The translations under genes and the position numbers were made by a program. The notes beneath the pieces were generated by a model. It was not told the DNA's origin and made no database searches. It saw only the letters and a program-made list of their open reading frames with translations. A stretch of DNA of 64,000 nucleotides from DATBAX01 sp963762965 (GTDB lineage: Bacteria > Acidobacteriota > Terriglobia > Terriglobales > Acidobacteriaceae), in contig CAVXME010000004.1 of assembly GCA_963762965.1 (NCBI GenBank), forward strand, positions 51,996-115,995, written 5' to 3'. This document shows positions 44,224 to 53,193 of this stretch, one piece after another (the first letter of the stretch is position 1; every line of letters begins with the position of its first letter).

Positions 44224-44269
44224 TTCTCCCGGCAACATTCACAATCCGAAAGTAAAGGTGATTGGATCA

Positions 44270-44527
44270 ATGCAGACGATAGATATTGAGCGTGATGTTC
44301 GAAGTTTTGTAGTAGAGCACTTTCTGTCTGGACACGCCGAAAGATTGCGTGACGATGGTTTGTTGCTGGGCGATGTGATTGATTCGGTGGGCGTCCTTGA
44401 TCTGGTCGGCTACCTTCAACAACATTTTGCAATTACCGTTGAGGATGAAGAAGTGGTCCCGGGCAACCTGGATACGGTCAGCCATTTGGTCGCATTCGTT
44501 GCGAAAAAGCTTGGTGTCAGCGTCTAA
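44270..44527 (+). CDS. Free-standing acyl/peptidyl carrier protein
   Basis: The 85-residue acidic four-helix carrier protein has the phosphopantetheine attachment Ser39 in GDVIDSVGVLDLVGYLQ. Its length is typical of a discrete ACP. AAAGGTGA lies about eight bases before the ATG at 44270. Sequences upstream in the same frame belong to the preceding GNAT gene's antiparallel or shifted frames and are not part of it. Nearby genes encode an SDR, a P450, an acyl-CoA ligase and two carrier-thioesterase proteins, which suggests it carries a pathway intermediate rather than serving housekeeping fatty acid synthesis. Confidence 0.88.
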   Translation: MQTIDIERDVRSFVVEHFLSGHAERLRDDGLLLGDVIDSVGVLDLVGYLQQHFAITVEDEEVVPGNLDTVSHLVAFVAKKLGVSV

Positions 44528-44574
44528 GGTCGCGTGTTTTCAGCAGACCAGGTCTGATTCGTTAAAGAAAAACT

Positions 44575-45351
44575 ATGAGCACGGAATTGGCAGGCAAGGT
44601 TGGGCTGGTAACAGGCGGGACGTCGGGAATTGGCCGCGAGACCGCCATACTTTTCGCCAAAGCTGGGGCCAAGGTCGTGGTTGCGGGCCGGCGCGAAACG
44701 GAAGGCAAGGAAACCATTGAGCTGGTCCGTGCGGCGGGCGGCAAGGGGCTGTTTGTGAAAGCCGATGTGTCGAAAGCCGCTGAAGTCGAGTTGCTTGTCC
44801 AGAAGACGGTGGAGACATTTGGCCGCCTCGACGTTGCTTTCAATAACGCCGGCATCGAAGGGGTTTGGGTGCCCATCGTCACCCAATCCGAAGCAGACTG
44901 GGACCAAACCATCGCCATCAATCTCAAGGGCGTCTGGCTCTGCCTGAAGTATGAGATTCGGCAGATGCTCAAGCAGGGCGGCGGCGGAGCCATCGTCAAC
45001 ATGTCGTCCATCGCGGGTCTGGTCGGATCTGCCGGGGCGGCCGCGTATAGTGCGAGCAAACATGGAGTGATGGGCTTGACCAAGACCGCCGCGCTGGAAA
45101 ACGCGCGCAGAGGGATTCGGATCAACTCGGTTTGTCCTGCGGCCATCGAGACGCCGATGGCGGACCGGATTTTTGGCGCTCCAGAGGTCCACAAATATGT
45201 TCTGGGATGCCATCCCATCGGCCGTTTTGGGAGACCGACGGAGGTCGCCGAAGCGGTGGTTTGGATGTGCTCGGACCGAGCTTCTTTCATGACGGGCCAG
45301 TCTCTGGTGCTCGATGGTGGTTTCCTGGCGGGGCCCAATCCTCCGGGCTAG
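44575..45351 (+). CDS. SDR family oxidoreductase (FabG/glucose dehydrogenase-like)
   Basis: A classical 258-residue short-chain dehydrogenase. The NAD(P) motif is VTGGTSGIGRETAI, followed by VKADVSK, FNNAGIEG, a Ser in IVNMSSIAGLVGS and the YSASK catalytic pair (AAYSASKHGVMGL). The C-terminus DGGFLAGPNPPG closes the fold. The reaction could be ketoreduction of a carrier-bound acyl group or oxidation of an alcohol. It follows the ACP gene by 47 bases, and the context favours a carrier-linked substrate. Confidence 0.9.
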   Translation: MSTELAGKVGLVTGGTSGIGRETAILFAKAGAKVVVAGRRETEGKETIELVRAAGGKGLFVKADVSKAAEVELLVQKTVETFGRLDVAFNNAGIEGVWVPIVTQSEADWDQTIAINLKGVWLCLKYEIRQMLKQGGGGAIVNMSSIAGLVGSAGAAAYSASKHGVMGLTKTAALENARRGIRINSVCPAAIETPMADRIFGAPEVHKYVLGCHPIGRFGRPTEVAEAVVWMCSDRASFMTGQSLVLDGGFLAGPNPPG

Positions 45352-45372
45352 CTCTACTTGATAATTCTCGCA

Positions 45373-45849
45373 ATGGCTGAATCTATCGTTTCTCCGGTCG
45401 AAGTATCCGGGCACACTAACGACAAGCTTGTGGGCACGTGGAAGCTGGTGTCCGCTTCGAGCACGGCATCGACCGGGGAGCGCAGTGAAACTCCCTATGG
45501 TGACAATCCCATCGGTTTTCTTACCTACACCGGGGACGGCAGAGTCACTGCCATGATCAGCTACGGGGGGCGAATGCCGCTGTCGGTCGGCGGCGGGGCT
45601 CCGGAAGAACAGGCTGAGGCGTTCAAAACATTTCTGGCCTATGCCGGACGCTACACGCTCAGCGGTGACCAGGTAACCCATCACATCGAAATCTCATCGA
45701 TTCAGAACTATGTCGATAAGGATCTGGTCCGCAGCGTTAAGTTCGAGGATGAGCAAATCATCCTGATTACGCCACCGACGCGGGTGAACGGAAAAGTTCA
45801 AACCCTCGAATTAATTTGGCAGCGTCTGCACAAACCCAAAGGAAGGTGA
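45373..45849 (+). CDS. Lipocalin-like domain protein
   Basis: The ~158-residue small protein has LVGTWKLVSASSTASTGER and a PYGDNPIGFLTYTGDGRVTA motif typical of lipocalin-like domain family 5. RYTLSGDQVTHHIEISS and a final LELIWQRL also fit. Proteins of this type sit in secondary-metabolite clusters as putative cyclases or binding proteins; the function here is unproven. There is no signal peptide. The ATG at 45373 is preferred; an in-frame TTG at 45358 is less likely. The stop is four bases from the P450 start. Confidence 0.8.
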   Translation: MAESIVSPVEVSGHTNDKLVGTWKLVSASSTASTGERSETPYGDNPIGFLTYTGDGRVTAMISYGGRMPLSVGGGAPEEQAEAFKTFLAYAGRYTLSGDQVTHHIEISSIQNYVDKDLVRSVKFEDEQIILITPPTRVNGKVQTLELIWQRLHKPKGR

Positions 45850-45852
45850 AGG

Positions 45853-47082
45853 TTGTCTAACGCTACCGCTCCTGTCAAGAAAGTTGTTTTCAACGACGAG
45901 ATCCTTCAGGATCCGTATCCCACGTACACTCGCTTGCTCGAAGAAGGCCCGCTGCATTACGTGGATGTGGGCAGCAAGTGGGCGGTGTGGTCGGTTTTCA
46001 GTCACGCCGAGTGCTCCTCGATTGCGAAGGACCCCCGGCTATCAGCAAAACGCGCGCAGCAGATGCTATTGCCGCTGCCGCTCAGCCGCCAGTCTGAATT
46101 CAGCGAGCTGGCGCGCATGTTGGGATTGTGGCTGATTTTCATGGACCCGCCGGAGCACACCCGGCTGCGCAAGCTGATGAACAAGGGTTTTTCGGCGGCG
46201 GCGGTGGAAGGCCTGCGTCCGCAGGTGGAGGCGATCGTCGATCGGATGCTGAAGCCACTGCAATCAGGCTCGGAAGTCGAACTCATGAGTCAGTTCGCCA
46301 ATCCCATGCCGGTACGCATCATTTCGGAATTGCTGGGAGTTCCGCAGGAGCTGCACGACACGTTCGTCAACTGGTCGCGGGCCATTGCGGTGTTTCGTGG
46401 CAGTCCGAACCGCACGGTGGAACAGGCGCATGCGGCGCAGGATGCCCTCATTGAGTTGACCGAGTTTTTCCGCAAGACAGTGGCGGAACGGAGACGCAAT
46501 AAAGGAAACGACCTGATCAGCCTGCTTATCGACATTGAAGAAGAAGGCGAAGTGCTGACGGAAGAAGAGCTGTACGCGCAGTGTATCGCGCTGCTTTTCG
46601 CCGGCCACGAGACGACTCGAAATCTGATCGGCAACGGAATGTACACGCTCTTGCGCCACCCGGAACAGACGGCGGAGTTACGGGAGAACCCGGAGATCAT
46701 TCGCTCGGCCGTGGAGGAGATCCTGCGTTACGAAAGCCCGGTGCAATTCACCGCCCGCGTGCTCAAAGAAGATATCGAGGTTTGCGGCCAGCGCATCCCG
46801 AAGAAATGGTCGATTCTGTGCATGCTGGGAGCGGCGAACCGGGACCCCAAACGATTTGAAGAACCAAATCAGCTAAACCTGAAGCGGCTGAATAACCAAC
46901 ACTTGGCGTTCAGTGCGGGTCCGCATTTTTGCATTGGAGCCCAACTCGCGCGGCTAGAGGGACAGATTGCGCTCTTGAACCTGGTACAGCGCTTTCCGAA
47001 GATGAAGTTGACGGGCCCGCGACCGGAGTGGGCTTCCACCTTTGGATTCCGGGGCTTGAAAAGTCTTCCCGTGATAATGTAA
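45853..47082 (+). CDS. Cytochrome P450
   Basis: A soluble class I-type P450 of 409 residues, a heme-thiolate monooxygenase. It has the oxygen-activation helix AGHETT (250-255), the ExxR motif in VEEILRYESP, and the heme-binding FSAGPHFCIGAQLAR with Cys360. It starts with TTG, with GGAAGG directly upstream. No ferredoxin or ferredoxin reductase gene is next to it. By analogy with P450s near carrier proteins it may hydroxylate a carrier-bound or free small molecule; the substrate is unknown. Confidence 0.93.
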   Translation: MSNATAPVKKVVFNDEILQDPYPTYTRLLEEGPLHYVDVGSKWAVWSVFSHAECSSIAKDPRLSAKRAQQMLLPLPLSRQSEFSELARMLGLWLIFMDPPEHTRLRKLMNKGFSAAAVEGLRPQVEAIVDRMLKPLQSGSEVELMSQFANPMPVRIISELLGVPQELHDTFVNWSRAIAVFRGSPNRTVEQAHAAQDALIELTEFFRKTVAERRRNKGNDLISLLIDIEEEGEVLTEEELYAQCIALLFAGHETTRNLIGNGMYTLLRHPEQTAELRENPEIIRSAVEEILRYESPVQFTARVLKEDIEVCGQRIPKKWSILCMLGAANRDPKRFEEPNQLNLKRLNNQHLAFSAGPHFCIGAQLARLEGQIALLNLVQRFPKMKLTGPRPEWASTFGFRGLKSLPVIM

Positions 47083-47188
47083 TAGAAGGGCGCGAAAAAA
47101 TTGATTTCCCATCGGTGCATCTTCTCTGCAATACTAAACCTTAGCTCGATGTTGTAATGGCCATGTCGTTGATAACAAGGAGAAATAG

Positions 47189-48046
47189 GTGTTATCTGTC
47201 CTGCATTCCTCGTTGAGAAAGCCGGTCCTGGTGGCTGCGGATTTCGCAGTTCATCCGCTTGAGGCCTGGACGAGGATCCAGGATACCCTCGCGGACAGGC
47301 GCGAGCGGCGCGGACCCCAGCATCAATATCAGACCGACCAGGATTGGGAACACTGGATCCATGATCAGCTCGGTGTCGAGTGGCCATGCAAATTGACCGC
47401 GGAGTTCTGGACTTTATGGCCCGAAGTGATGAGAGAGCTGGAGGCAAAGGGAATCCAGCCGGGTCCCGAGAGTTTCAAATATTGGAATGATGGCGATGCC
47501 GGATTGGCGCGCTCGATCTGGTGCCTGATTCGGCACCTGCGTCCGAATAACGTCGTCGAAACCGGAGTCGGTCATGGGGTGACGTCGCGTATCGTCCTCG
47601 AAGCCATGGAGAGAAACGGTCGCGGTCATCTCTCGAGCATCGACCTTCCGACCCTGGAAAAAGGCTGGCAAGAGCAAGTCGGCATTGCAGTCAGCGAACG
47701 CCTCAAAAGCGATGGTCTTACATCAAGGGTTCGAGCCGGATGCGCCTTCCTAAGTTGCTTTCCCGGCTCGGTCAGGTTGATATGTTCATTCACGACAGCC
47801 TGCATAGTGAGCGCAACGTTCGCTTCGAACTGGATCGGGTTTGGTCGGTCCTGAGGCCGGGTGGCGTAGCTCGTGGTGGACGACGTCGATGCGAATCGGG
47901 GATTCCAGTCCTTCACCCAAACGTTCTCCGGTCAGCAGTCGAGAATTGGCGAGGCTGAGCCGGTTCGTCCTGATCTGCGGCGAACCAACAGAAAAGGAAT
48001 GTTTGGAATCATTCTGAAGACGCCGGCTGCGAGCGCTGCCGCTTAG
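47189..48046 (+). pseudogene. SAM-dependent methyltransferase gene with two compensating frame disruptions
   Basis: The GTG at 47189 has AAGGAGA six bases upstream. The first ~173 residues read normally, with NNVVETGVGHGVTSRIVLEA as SAM motif I. Near 47705-47711 the frame shifts (one base short). The continuation, GSSRMRLPKLLSRLGQVDMF then IHDSLHSERNVRFELDRVWS, lies in another frame. Near 47866-47872 an extra base restores the first frame for VVDDVDANRGFQSFTQTF and the tail to the TAG at 48044. Read straight, it stops at TGA 47852-47854 after 221 residues. The family is a class I methyltransferase of the type acting near P450s. Sequencing error or real decay cannot be separated here. Confidence 0.75.
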
Positions 48047-48097
48047 GATTTCCCCCCGGAAACCTTTCCTGCCATGGAAAAATCCCAGCAAAGAGCC

Positions 48098-49656
48098 ATG
48101 ATGGAAAATCAAGGATTCAACGGCTCAGTGACCCCTCTGCCCACATCAGCGATGTCGTAGAGCCATGGGCGAAGCGCTTTCCGGATCGCCCCGCTCTGGT
48201 AGAAGCCGACGGCACCTGGACGTATCGGCAACTCGCTTCCGCTATTTCCGAGACCCAATCGCGGCTCTGCAAGTTGGGGGTTCGTCCCGGCGATCGGGTG
48301 ATGATCGTGGGGGAGAACTGCCGGGCATTTGTTGCCATTCTGTTGGCCGTATCCGCACTCGATGCGTGGCCCGTTCTGGTGAATGCACGGCTCTCGGCGT
48401 GCGAAATAGACCAGATCCTGGAGCATTGCGGTGCCCGTCGCGTCTTCTACACCACCAGCGTTTCGCCGAATGCGGCAGAGCACGCCGAGCGGGCGGGAGC
48501 GACCATCGAAGAGTGGGAAGGTTTCGGTAGAGTTGGGATCGGTCAACTCAATAACGAAGCAAAACCGGAACCAATCGAGACGAACGTTGCCGACCGCGTC
48601 GCCGCGTTGATCTACACCTCGGGCACAACCGGGCTCCCCAAAGGCGTGATGCTGACGCACCGGAATCTTTTATTCATGGCTGCGGGATCGGCCAAGGTGC
48701 GGTCCTTGACGCCCGATGACCGGCTCTACGGCGTCCTGCCGATGTCTCATGCCGTAGGCCTTTCGGTGGTGTTGTTGGGTTCGTTGATCGCAGGCGCATC
48801 GCTATATGTGTCACCGCGCTTTGATCCTATGACGGCGCGGGTGACGCTGGAAAAAGAACGGATCACGTTACTGTTGGGGGCGCCGGCCATTTTCAACCAG
48901 TTGTTGCAGTACGCCAAACTCAGGAAGATTTCGTCTTTGAAGTTTCCCGCGCTCCGCATCATCTCTTCTTCGGGCGCTCCACTCGACCCCGTGACCAAGT
49001 CGGGTGTCGAAAGTCTTTTCGGAATGGTGCTGCACAACGGTTATGGCGTGACCGAATGCTCTCCAACAATTGCATTGACGCGGCCCGAAGCGCCTCGCAG
49101 GGATACATCAATTGGCCCGCCGTTTCCAGGAATTGAAGTCAAGATGGTGGGACCTGATCGCAAGCCGGTGGCGGAGGGTGAAGCCGGCGAATTGTTGGTG
49201 CGTGGACCGAACATCATGAAGGGTTACTATCGCGCCCCGGACGAAACCGCCGCTGCGATTGATGCCGACGGATGGTTTAATACTCGCGACCTCGCCCGGA
49301 TGGAAGATGGGGGCCTTTTCATTGTCGGGCGCACCAAGGATTTGATCGTTCACCGCGGGTTCAACGTGTACCCCATCGAAGTTGAGGCGGTGCTGAATGC
49401 TCATCCGGCCGTGGTCCGCTCAGCTGTCGTCGGCCGAACCGTTGACGGTGATGAGGAAGTCATCGCTTTCGTACAATCTCTGCCGGACTCTAAGATGACG
49501 GCAGGGGACCTCGCGGAATATGCGGCGCTTCATCTTGCGCCATACAAACGGCCTTCTGAAGTTGTGTTTGTTTCTGACATGCCGCTGACGCCGACTGGAA
49601 AAGTTGTGAAAACTGAATTCGCAAAGATGGCGGCAAACGGCGTCTCTGCGCGTTGA
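48098..49656 (+). CDS. Acyl-CoA synthetase/AMP-dependent ligase, 5' end disturbed
   Basis: Activates a carboxylic acid as acyl-AMP and loads CoA or a carrier protein. Motifs are ALIYTSGTTGLPKGVMLTHR, NGYGVTECSPTIALTRPEAP, DGWFNTRDLARMEDGGLFIV and GRTKDLIVHRGFNVYPIEVE, with Lys in TPTGKVVKTEF. Homology clearly begins at about base 48145 (ISDVVEPWAKRFPDRPALVE) but no ATG, GTG or TTG lies upstream in that frame. The first in-frame TTG is 48274, inside the conserved domain. The ATGs at 48098 and 48101 are in another frame that closes at 48158. A one-base frame error at 48101-48145 would repair the gene. It is the last gene of the plus-strand block. Confidence 0.85.
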
Positions 49657-49677
49657 CCGGCTATCAAGGCGCCAGCC

Positions 49678-51222
49678 TTACAGCGGAACCTCGATCAACG
49701 ACGGACCTTCGCTAGCAAAACCCTCCTGCAACGCTTTCGCAAATCCTTCCAGTGAAGTGACACGGGTGCCGGGCACTCCCATGCCCTTTGCCAAATGCAC
49801 CCAATCGAGATCGGGACGGCCGATTTCGAACATATCCAAGGCCCGGGTCCCCGGGTCGCCGATTCCAAGATAAGAAAACTCCCGCTTTAAGACCGCGTAG
49901 TCGCGGTTCGCGAAAACCACGGTCGTCACTTTGAGACCTTCGCGGGCCATGGTCCACAAGGCCTGGAGTGTGTACATTCCGCTGCCATCGGCAGTCAGGC
50001 ATAGCACTCGGCGATCGGGACAAGCCACGGCCGCGCCTACCGCGAGCGGCATGGCGATCCCAATCGACCCTCCCGTGTTTCCCAACCAATCGTGAGGCGG
50101 AGCGCCTTTCGTAGCCGCCATCATGCCCCTCCCGGAAGTCATCGATTCATCCACCACAATGCAATTCTCGGGGAGCAGTGCGCCCACAGCCGACGCGAGA
50201 CCTGTCAATGTGATCTCGCCGCTCGGGATCGAGGGCCGCTCTGCCTTTTCTCCGGGCGCATTTGTCTGAGGAACGGACAATGCTGCTGCGAGCGATTCCA
50301 GTGCGCCCGCGTAATCTTCTCCGTGACTCGCCAGCGTGAAAATCTCACATTCCGGTGACGTGAAAGCACTGTTCTTTCCCGGATAAGCGAAATACCCGAC
50401 CGGGGCAGGTGCGCCCACGAGGATAAGCTGGCGGAATTCCTTAAGCTGATCTATCGCCTGCTCCAGTACATACGCAACGCGATCCACCGGCGGCATTCCA
50501 GAGCCGCGTTCCAGGCGGGTCAAGGGATAGGGGGCCAGGAGCCTGGCGTTGGTGGCCGCAGCGATGCGGCCGGCGGCGGCTAATCCTTTGCCATAGAGTG
50601 CATTCCCGTTCAGCAGCATCGCTGCTTTCAAGCCCGAACGCAGCATGGCCGCTGCGTTCTCGACTGTCTCAGCGGAAGGGAGGCGAGCGGCAGAAAGCGT
50701 GGGGAGCGCAGCCACGGCGCCGCCTTCGCTCCAGGCTAGATCGGCAGGAACAATCAGCGTAGCGATCTGGCCCGGAGCAGTGCGCGCCTCTACGATCGCT
50801 TCCGCAGCATCGCGGCCGACTCCGGAAGATGCACTTGACGTCCGCAGCCATTTCGAAAACGGGCGGGCGATGGCTTCGATATCGGAAGTGAGTGGCGTGT
50901 CGAGGTGAAGATGATGAGTTGCATGCTGGCCCACAAGGTTGATGATCGGTACCTGGGCTCGGCGCGCGTTGTGCAGATTCGCCAGGCCGTTGGCGAGACC
51001 AGGTCCCAAATGCACGAGAGTGCATGCCGGTTTCTCCGCCATGCGGGCATAGCCGTCCGCAGCCCCGGTTACGACACCTTCGAAGAGGCCGAGCACACAA
51101 CGCATTTCCGGCAGCCGGTCAAGCGCAGCAACAATATGTATTTCCGACGTGCCAGGATTCGCGAAGCAGGTTTCTACTCCTCCTGCGACCAGGGTGCGAA
51201 TCAGGCTTTCAGCTCCATTCAT
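49678..51222 (-). CDS. Thiamine-diphosphate enzyme (acetolactate synthase/benzoylformate decarboxylase-like)
   Basis: The 514-residue ThDP enzyme has an N-terminal PYR domain with the activating Glu in LGLFEGVVTGAADGYARM. A central domain follows, then a C-terminal PP domain with the cofactor-metal motif beginning ADGSGMYTLQALW and ending FANRDY. SIGIAMPLAVGAAVACPDRR also fits the PP domain. Family members decarboxylate 2-oxo acids or form acyloins. In this locus it might process a 2-oxo acid made by the aminotransferase at 55453. It is the third gene of the minus-strand operon 52799-49678, 107 bases after the VOC gene, and converges on the acyl-CoA ligase. Confidence 0.87.
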   Translation of the reverse strand: MNGAESLIRTLVAGGVETCFANPGTSEIHIVAALDRLPEMRCVLGLFEGVVTGAADGYARMAEKPACTLVHLGPGLANGLANLHNARRAQVPIINLVGQHATHHLHLDTPLTSDIEAIARPFSKWLRTSSASSGVGRDAAEAIVEARTAPGQIATLIVPADLAWSEGGAVAALPTLSAARLPSAETVENAAAMLRSGLKAAMLLNGNALYGKGLAAAGRIAAATNARLLAPYPLTRLERGSGMPPVDRVAYVLEQAIDQLKEFRQLILVGAPAPVGYFAYPGKNSAFTSPECEIFTLASHGEDYAGALESLAAALSVPQTNAPGEKAERPSIPSGEITLTGLASAVGALLPENCIVVDESMTSGRGMMAATKGAPPHDWLGNTGGSIGIAMPLAVGAAVACPDRRVLCLTADGSGMYTLQALWTMAREGLKVTTVVFANRDYAVLKREFSYLGIGDPGTRALDMFEIGRPDLDWVHLAKGMGVPGTRVTSLEGFAKALQEGFASEGPSLIEVPL

Positions 51223-51329
51223 ATCGATCTTTTCAGTTTGATGCCCGCATTACTCTGCGGCCCGATTTTCTTGGCGGACTAATGAGTATACTCAACCGTC
51301 GAAGAAGGAGACTTGCGGCCCGGCAAAAA

Positions 51330-51713
51330 TTACCGTTCATATATCTCGATTGGCAAGTTGTCCGGATCCCGAAAAAAGGTGAAGGATTTGTTGGTTGTCT
51401 CATCGATGCGAATGGATTCGACCTCAACCCCACGGTCTCTCAGCCTTCGCGCAGCGTCTTGCACATCGTCCACTTCGAACGCAATATGTCGCAAGCCGCA
51501 CGCCTCCGGAGAAGAGACTCGTGCTGACGGATTCGGAAATGAAAACAATTCAATCTGATATTTACCGCCAACCTGCAAGTCCAGCTTGAAAGATCCCCGA
51601 TCTTCACGATAGACCTCCCTCATAATCTCGAAGCCAAGAACCTCAACATAGAAATGCTTTGACCTGGGATAATCCGAGCAGATGATGGCAACGTGATGAA
51701 GGCGATTGAACAT
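51330..51713 (-). CDS. VOC family protein (glyoxalase/YaeR-like)
   Basis: A 127-residue vicinal-oxygen-chelate protein. Two beta-alpha-beta-beta-beta modules carry metal ligands in RLHHVAIICSDYPRSKHFYV, YQIELFSFP, LRHIAFEVDDVQDAARRL and LPIEIYER. It resembles the YaeR/GloA2 group of lyases and isomerases whose substrates vary. AGGAG about five bases upstream picks the ATG at 51713 rather than a longer start at 51755. It follows the carrier-thioesterase gene by 51 bases and precedes the ThDP enzyme gene, so it belongs to the same operon. Confidence 0.88.
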   Translation of the reverse strand: MFNRLHHVAIICSDYPRSKHFYVEVLGFEIMREVYREDRGSFKLDLQVGGKYQIELFSFPNPSARVSSPEACGLRHIAFEVDDVQDAARRLRDRGVEVESIRIDETTNKSFTFFRDPDNLPIEIYER

Positions 51714-51764
51714 GCTTTCTCCTGCTTCAGAAAACCTGACGAGAATGGTTTGCAAGCCCTGAAG

Positions 51765-52799
51765 CTAAAGTTTTTTCTCGCCGAGTGCTTCTATCAGGTA
51801 GCGAGACAACACCGGTGCCAGGGTTTCGAAGTGAGTGGTGACGATTTCGCTATGATCGCCTGGCACCTTCTCGACTTCAAGTTCTGCCACCAGTTTGCCC
51901 CAAACCGAGCGTGGATCCTGCGGAAAAAAAGAATCACCCGCGGCTTTCACAAACTTTATCTTGCCCGGATAAAATCTTGGACGATAGTGTGCCAAAGCAA
52001 CGTAAGCCTTGGGCATGACGCGCAAGGCGGTTTGTGCGAACGCTAGTGGAGACGTCTCGCTGGTCAGTGAACTGCGGCTGTAAACTCCGAAAAGGTGCAA
52101 CCTGCGTTCAATGCCGCGAGTGAGGTAGGAAAGAGCCTCAAGGGGCGGATGCTGCTTTATTTTGGAAATCCGGCGTCTGGTGCGCTGTGCGAGGAGCGAT
52201 AAACGCTGGCCCGGCGCCAGATAGCGCGAATGCGGGAAGGTATCCACCATGACCAGCAGGGCGATGCTCTCTCCGTCTTCCGATAGCTGCCGCGCCATTT
52301 CGAGCGCCACCATGCCGCCGATGGAGTAACCGATAAAGATATAAGGACCGTGGGGTTGCACCTCCTTCAGCTCGGCCAGATAATACCTTGCCATATCTTC
52401 AACGTTGTCTTGTGGTTCCTCCAACCCGTCCGCGCCTTTGGCCTGAATCCCATAGATCGGATGTTCCGTTTGAATGTGCCTCGCGAGCTCGACGAACTCC
52501 AGATAGCCGAACAGCCCGTGGACCATAAAAACCGCCGGCATCTCCTGTCCCGCCTTCATTAGGGCATAGGGCGAAAATCGCGGGAGCATGGGCTGCTCCA
52601 ACATGGATGCCAACAACCGGATCGTCGGCGCGCGGCAGATGGTTGCGCTGGGTAGTTCTCGGCCGTAGACCTTCGCGATCTCGGCAAACAGCACATCCGC
52701 TAATGGAAGATTTCCCCCAATATCAAAGAAGTTATCGTCGACGTTCAGGGATGATCGTTGTAGTACTCGCAGCCAAATCGGAGTGAGCAGTTCGATCAT
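51765..52799 (-). CDS. Carrier-thioesterase didomain protein with inactive-looking carrier domain
   Basis: The ~344-residue product has an N-terminal carrier-like domain (about 1-70) and a C-terminal alpha/beta-hydrolase thioesterase (about 90-340). The thioesterase shows VFMVHGLFGYLEF, the nucleophile elbow FIGYSIGGMVALEMA and catalytic His in VPGDHSEIV. In the carrier the attachment motif reads FFDIGGNLPLA: Leu31 stands where the phosphopantetheine Ser should be. The paralogue at 54440-55456 keeps GGDS. So this copy probably cannot be loaded and may serve as a recognition domain. The ATG at 52799 is chosen; a TTG at 52829 would extend it. It starts the minus-strand operon with VOC and ThDP genes. 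Confidence 0.88.
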   Translation of the reverse strand: MIELLTPIWLRVLQRSSLNVDDNFFDIGGNLPLADVLFAEIAKVYGRELPSATICRAPTIRLLASMLEQPMLPRFSPYALMKAGQEMPAVFMVHGLFGYLEFVELARHIQTEHPIYGIQAKGADGLEEPQDNVEDMARYYLAELKEVQPHGPYIFIGYSIGGMVALEMARQLSEDGESIALLVMVDTFPHSRYLAPGQRLSLLAQRTRRRISKIKQHPPLEALSYLTRGIERRLHLFGVYSRSSLTSETSPLAFAQTALRVMPKAYVALAHYRPRFYPGKIKFVKAAGDSFFPQDPRSVWGKLVAELEVEKVPGDHSEIVTTHFETLAPVLSRYLIEALGEKKL

Positions 52800-52829
52800 T
52801 GTGAAGGCAGGCTTATTATTCACACGCAA

Positions 52830-53193
52830 CCTGATCGAGTGGAAATAGGACCGGTAGACTCATCACCCCGTAACCTCCCATCAACGTTCTGCCCTCATGC
52901 ATATGTCTGGTATAAATCCTTGTTCGTGGTCCGGTATGCTCCTGAATTGTAGAGTTTACAATGGGTCGGTTGGGTGGTGCAGTTAATTCCTGGTGCTGAG
53001 CATAACCATAGAGATAACTTTGAACTCGAGAAATTCTCGAGTTCGGCTTGGGTCCCGGAGTTGCCAGATCATAACTTTCTGATCTTGGGTCTGTGCTGGG
53101 ATTAGGGCCGCCAAGCGGAGTCGCCCTCATCTTTGTAGCAAACTCTTTGGCGTCGGTATTCCAACCCCGCTGGGCACACTGTGTGGGTATCCG
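52830..53193. promoter_or_regulatory. Divergent intergenic region with a 23-base near-perfect palindrome
   Basis: The gap separates the minus-strand carrier-thioesterase gene and the plus-strand dehydrogenase gene. GAACTCGAGAA (53022-53032) and TTCTCGAGTTC (53034-53044) form a perfect 11-base inverted repeat around one base, a strong operator candidate for a dimeric regulator. A second, weaker inverted repeat AGATCA/TGATCT lies at 53066-53085. No coding pattern is visible. Confidence 0.5.
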
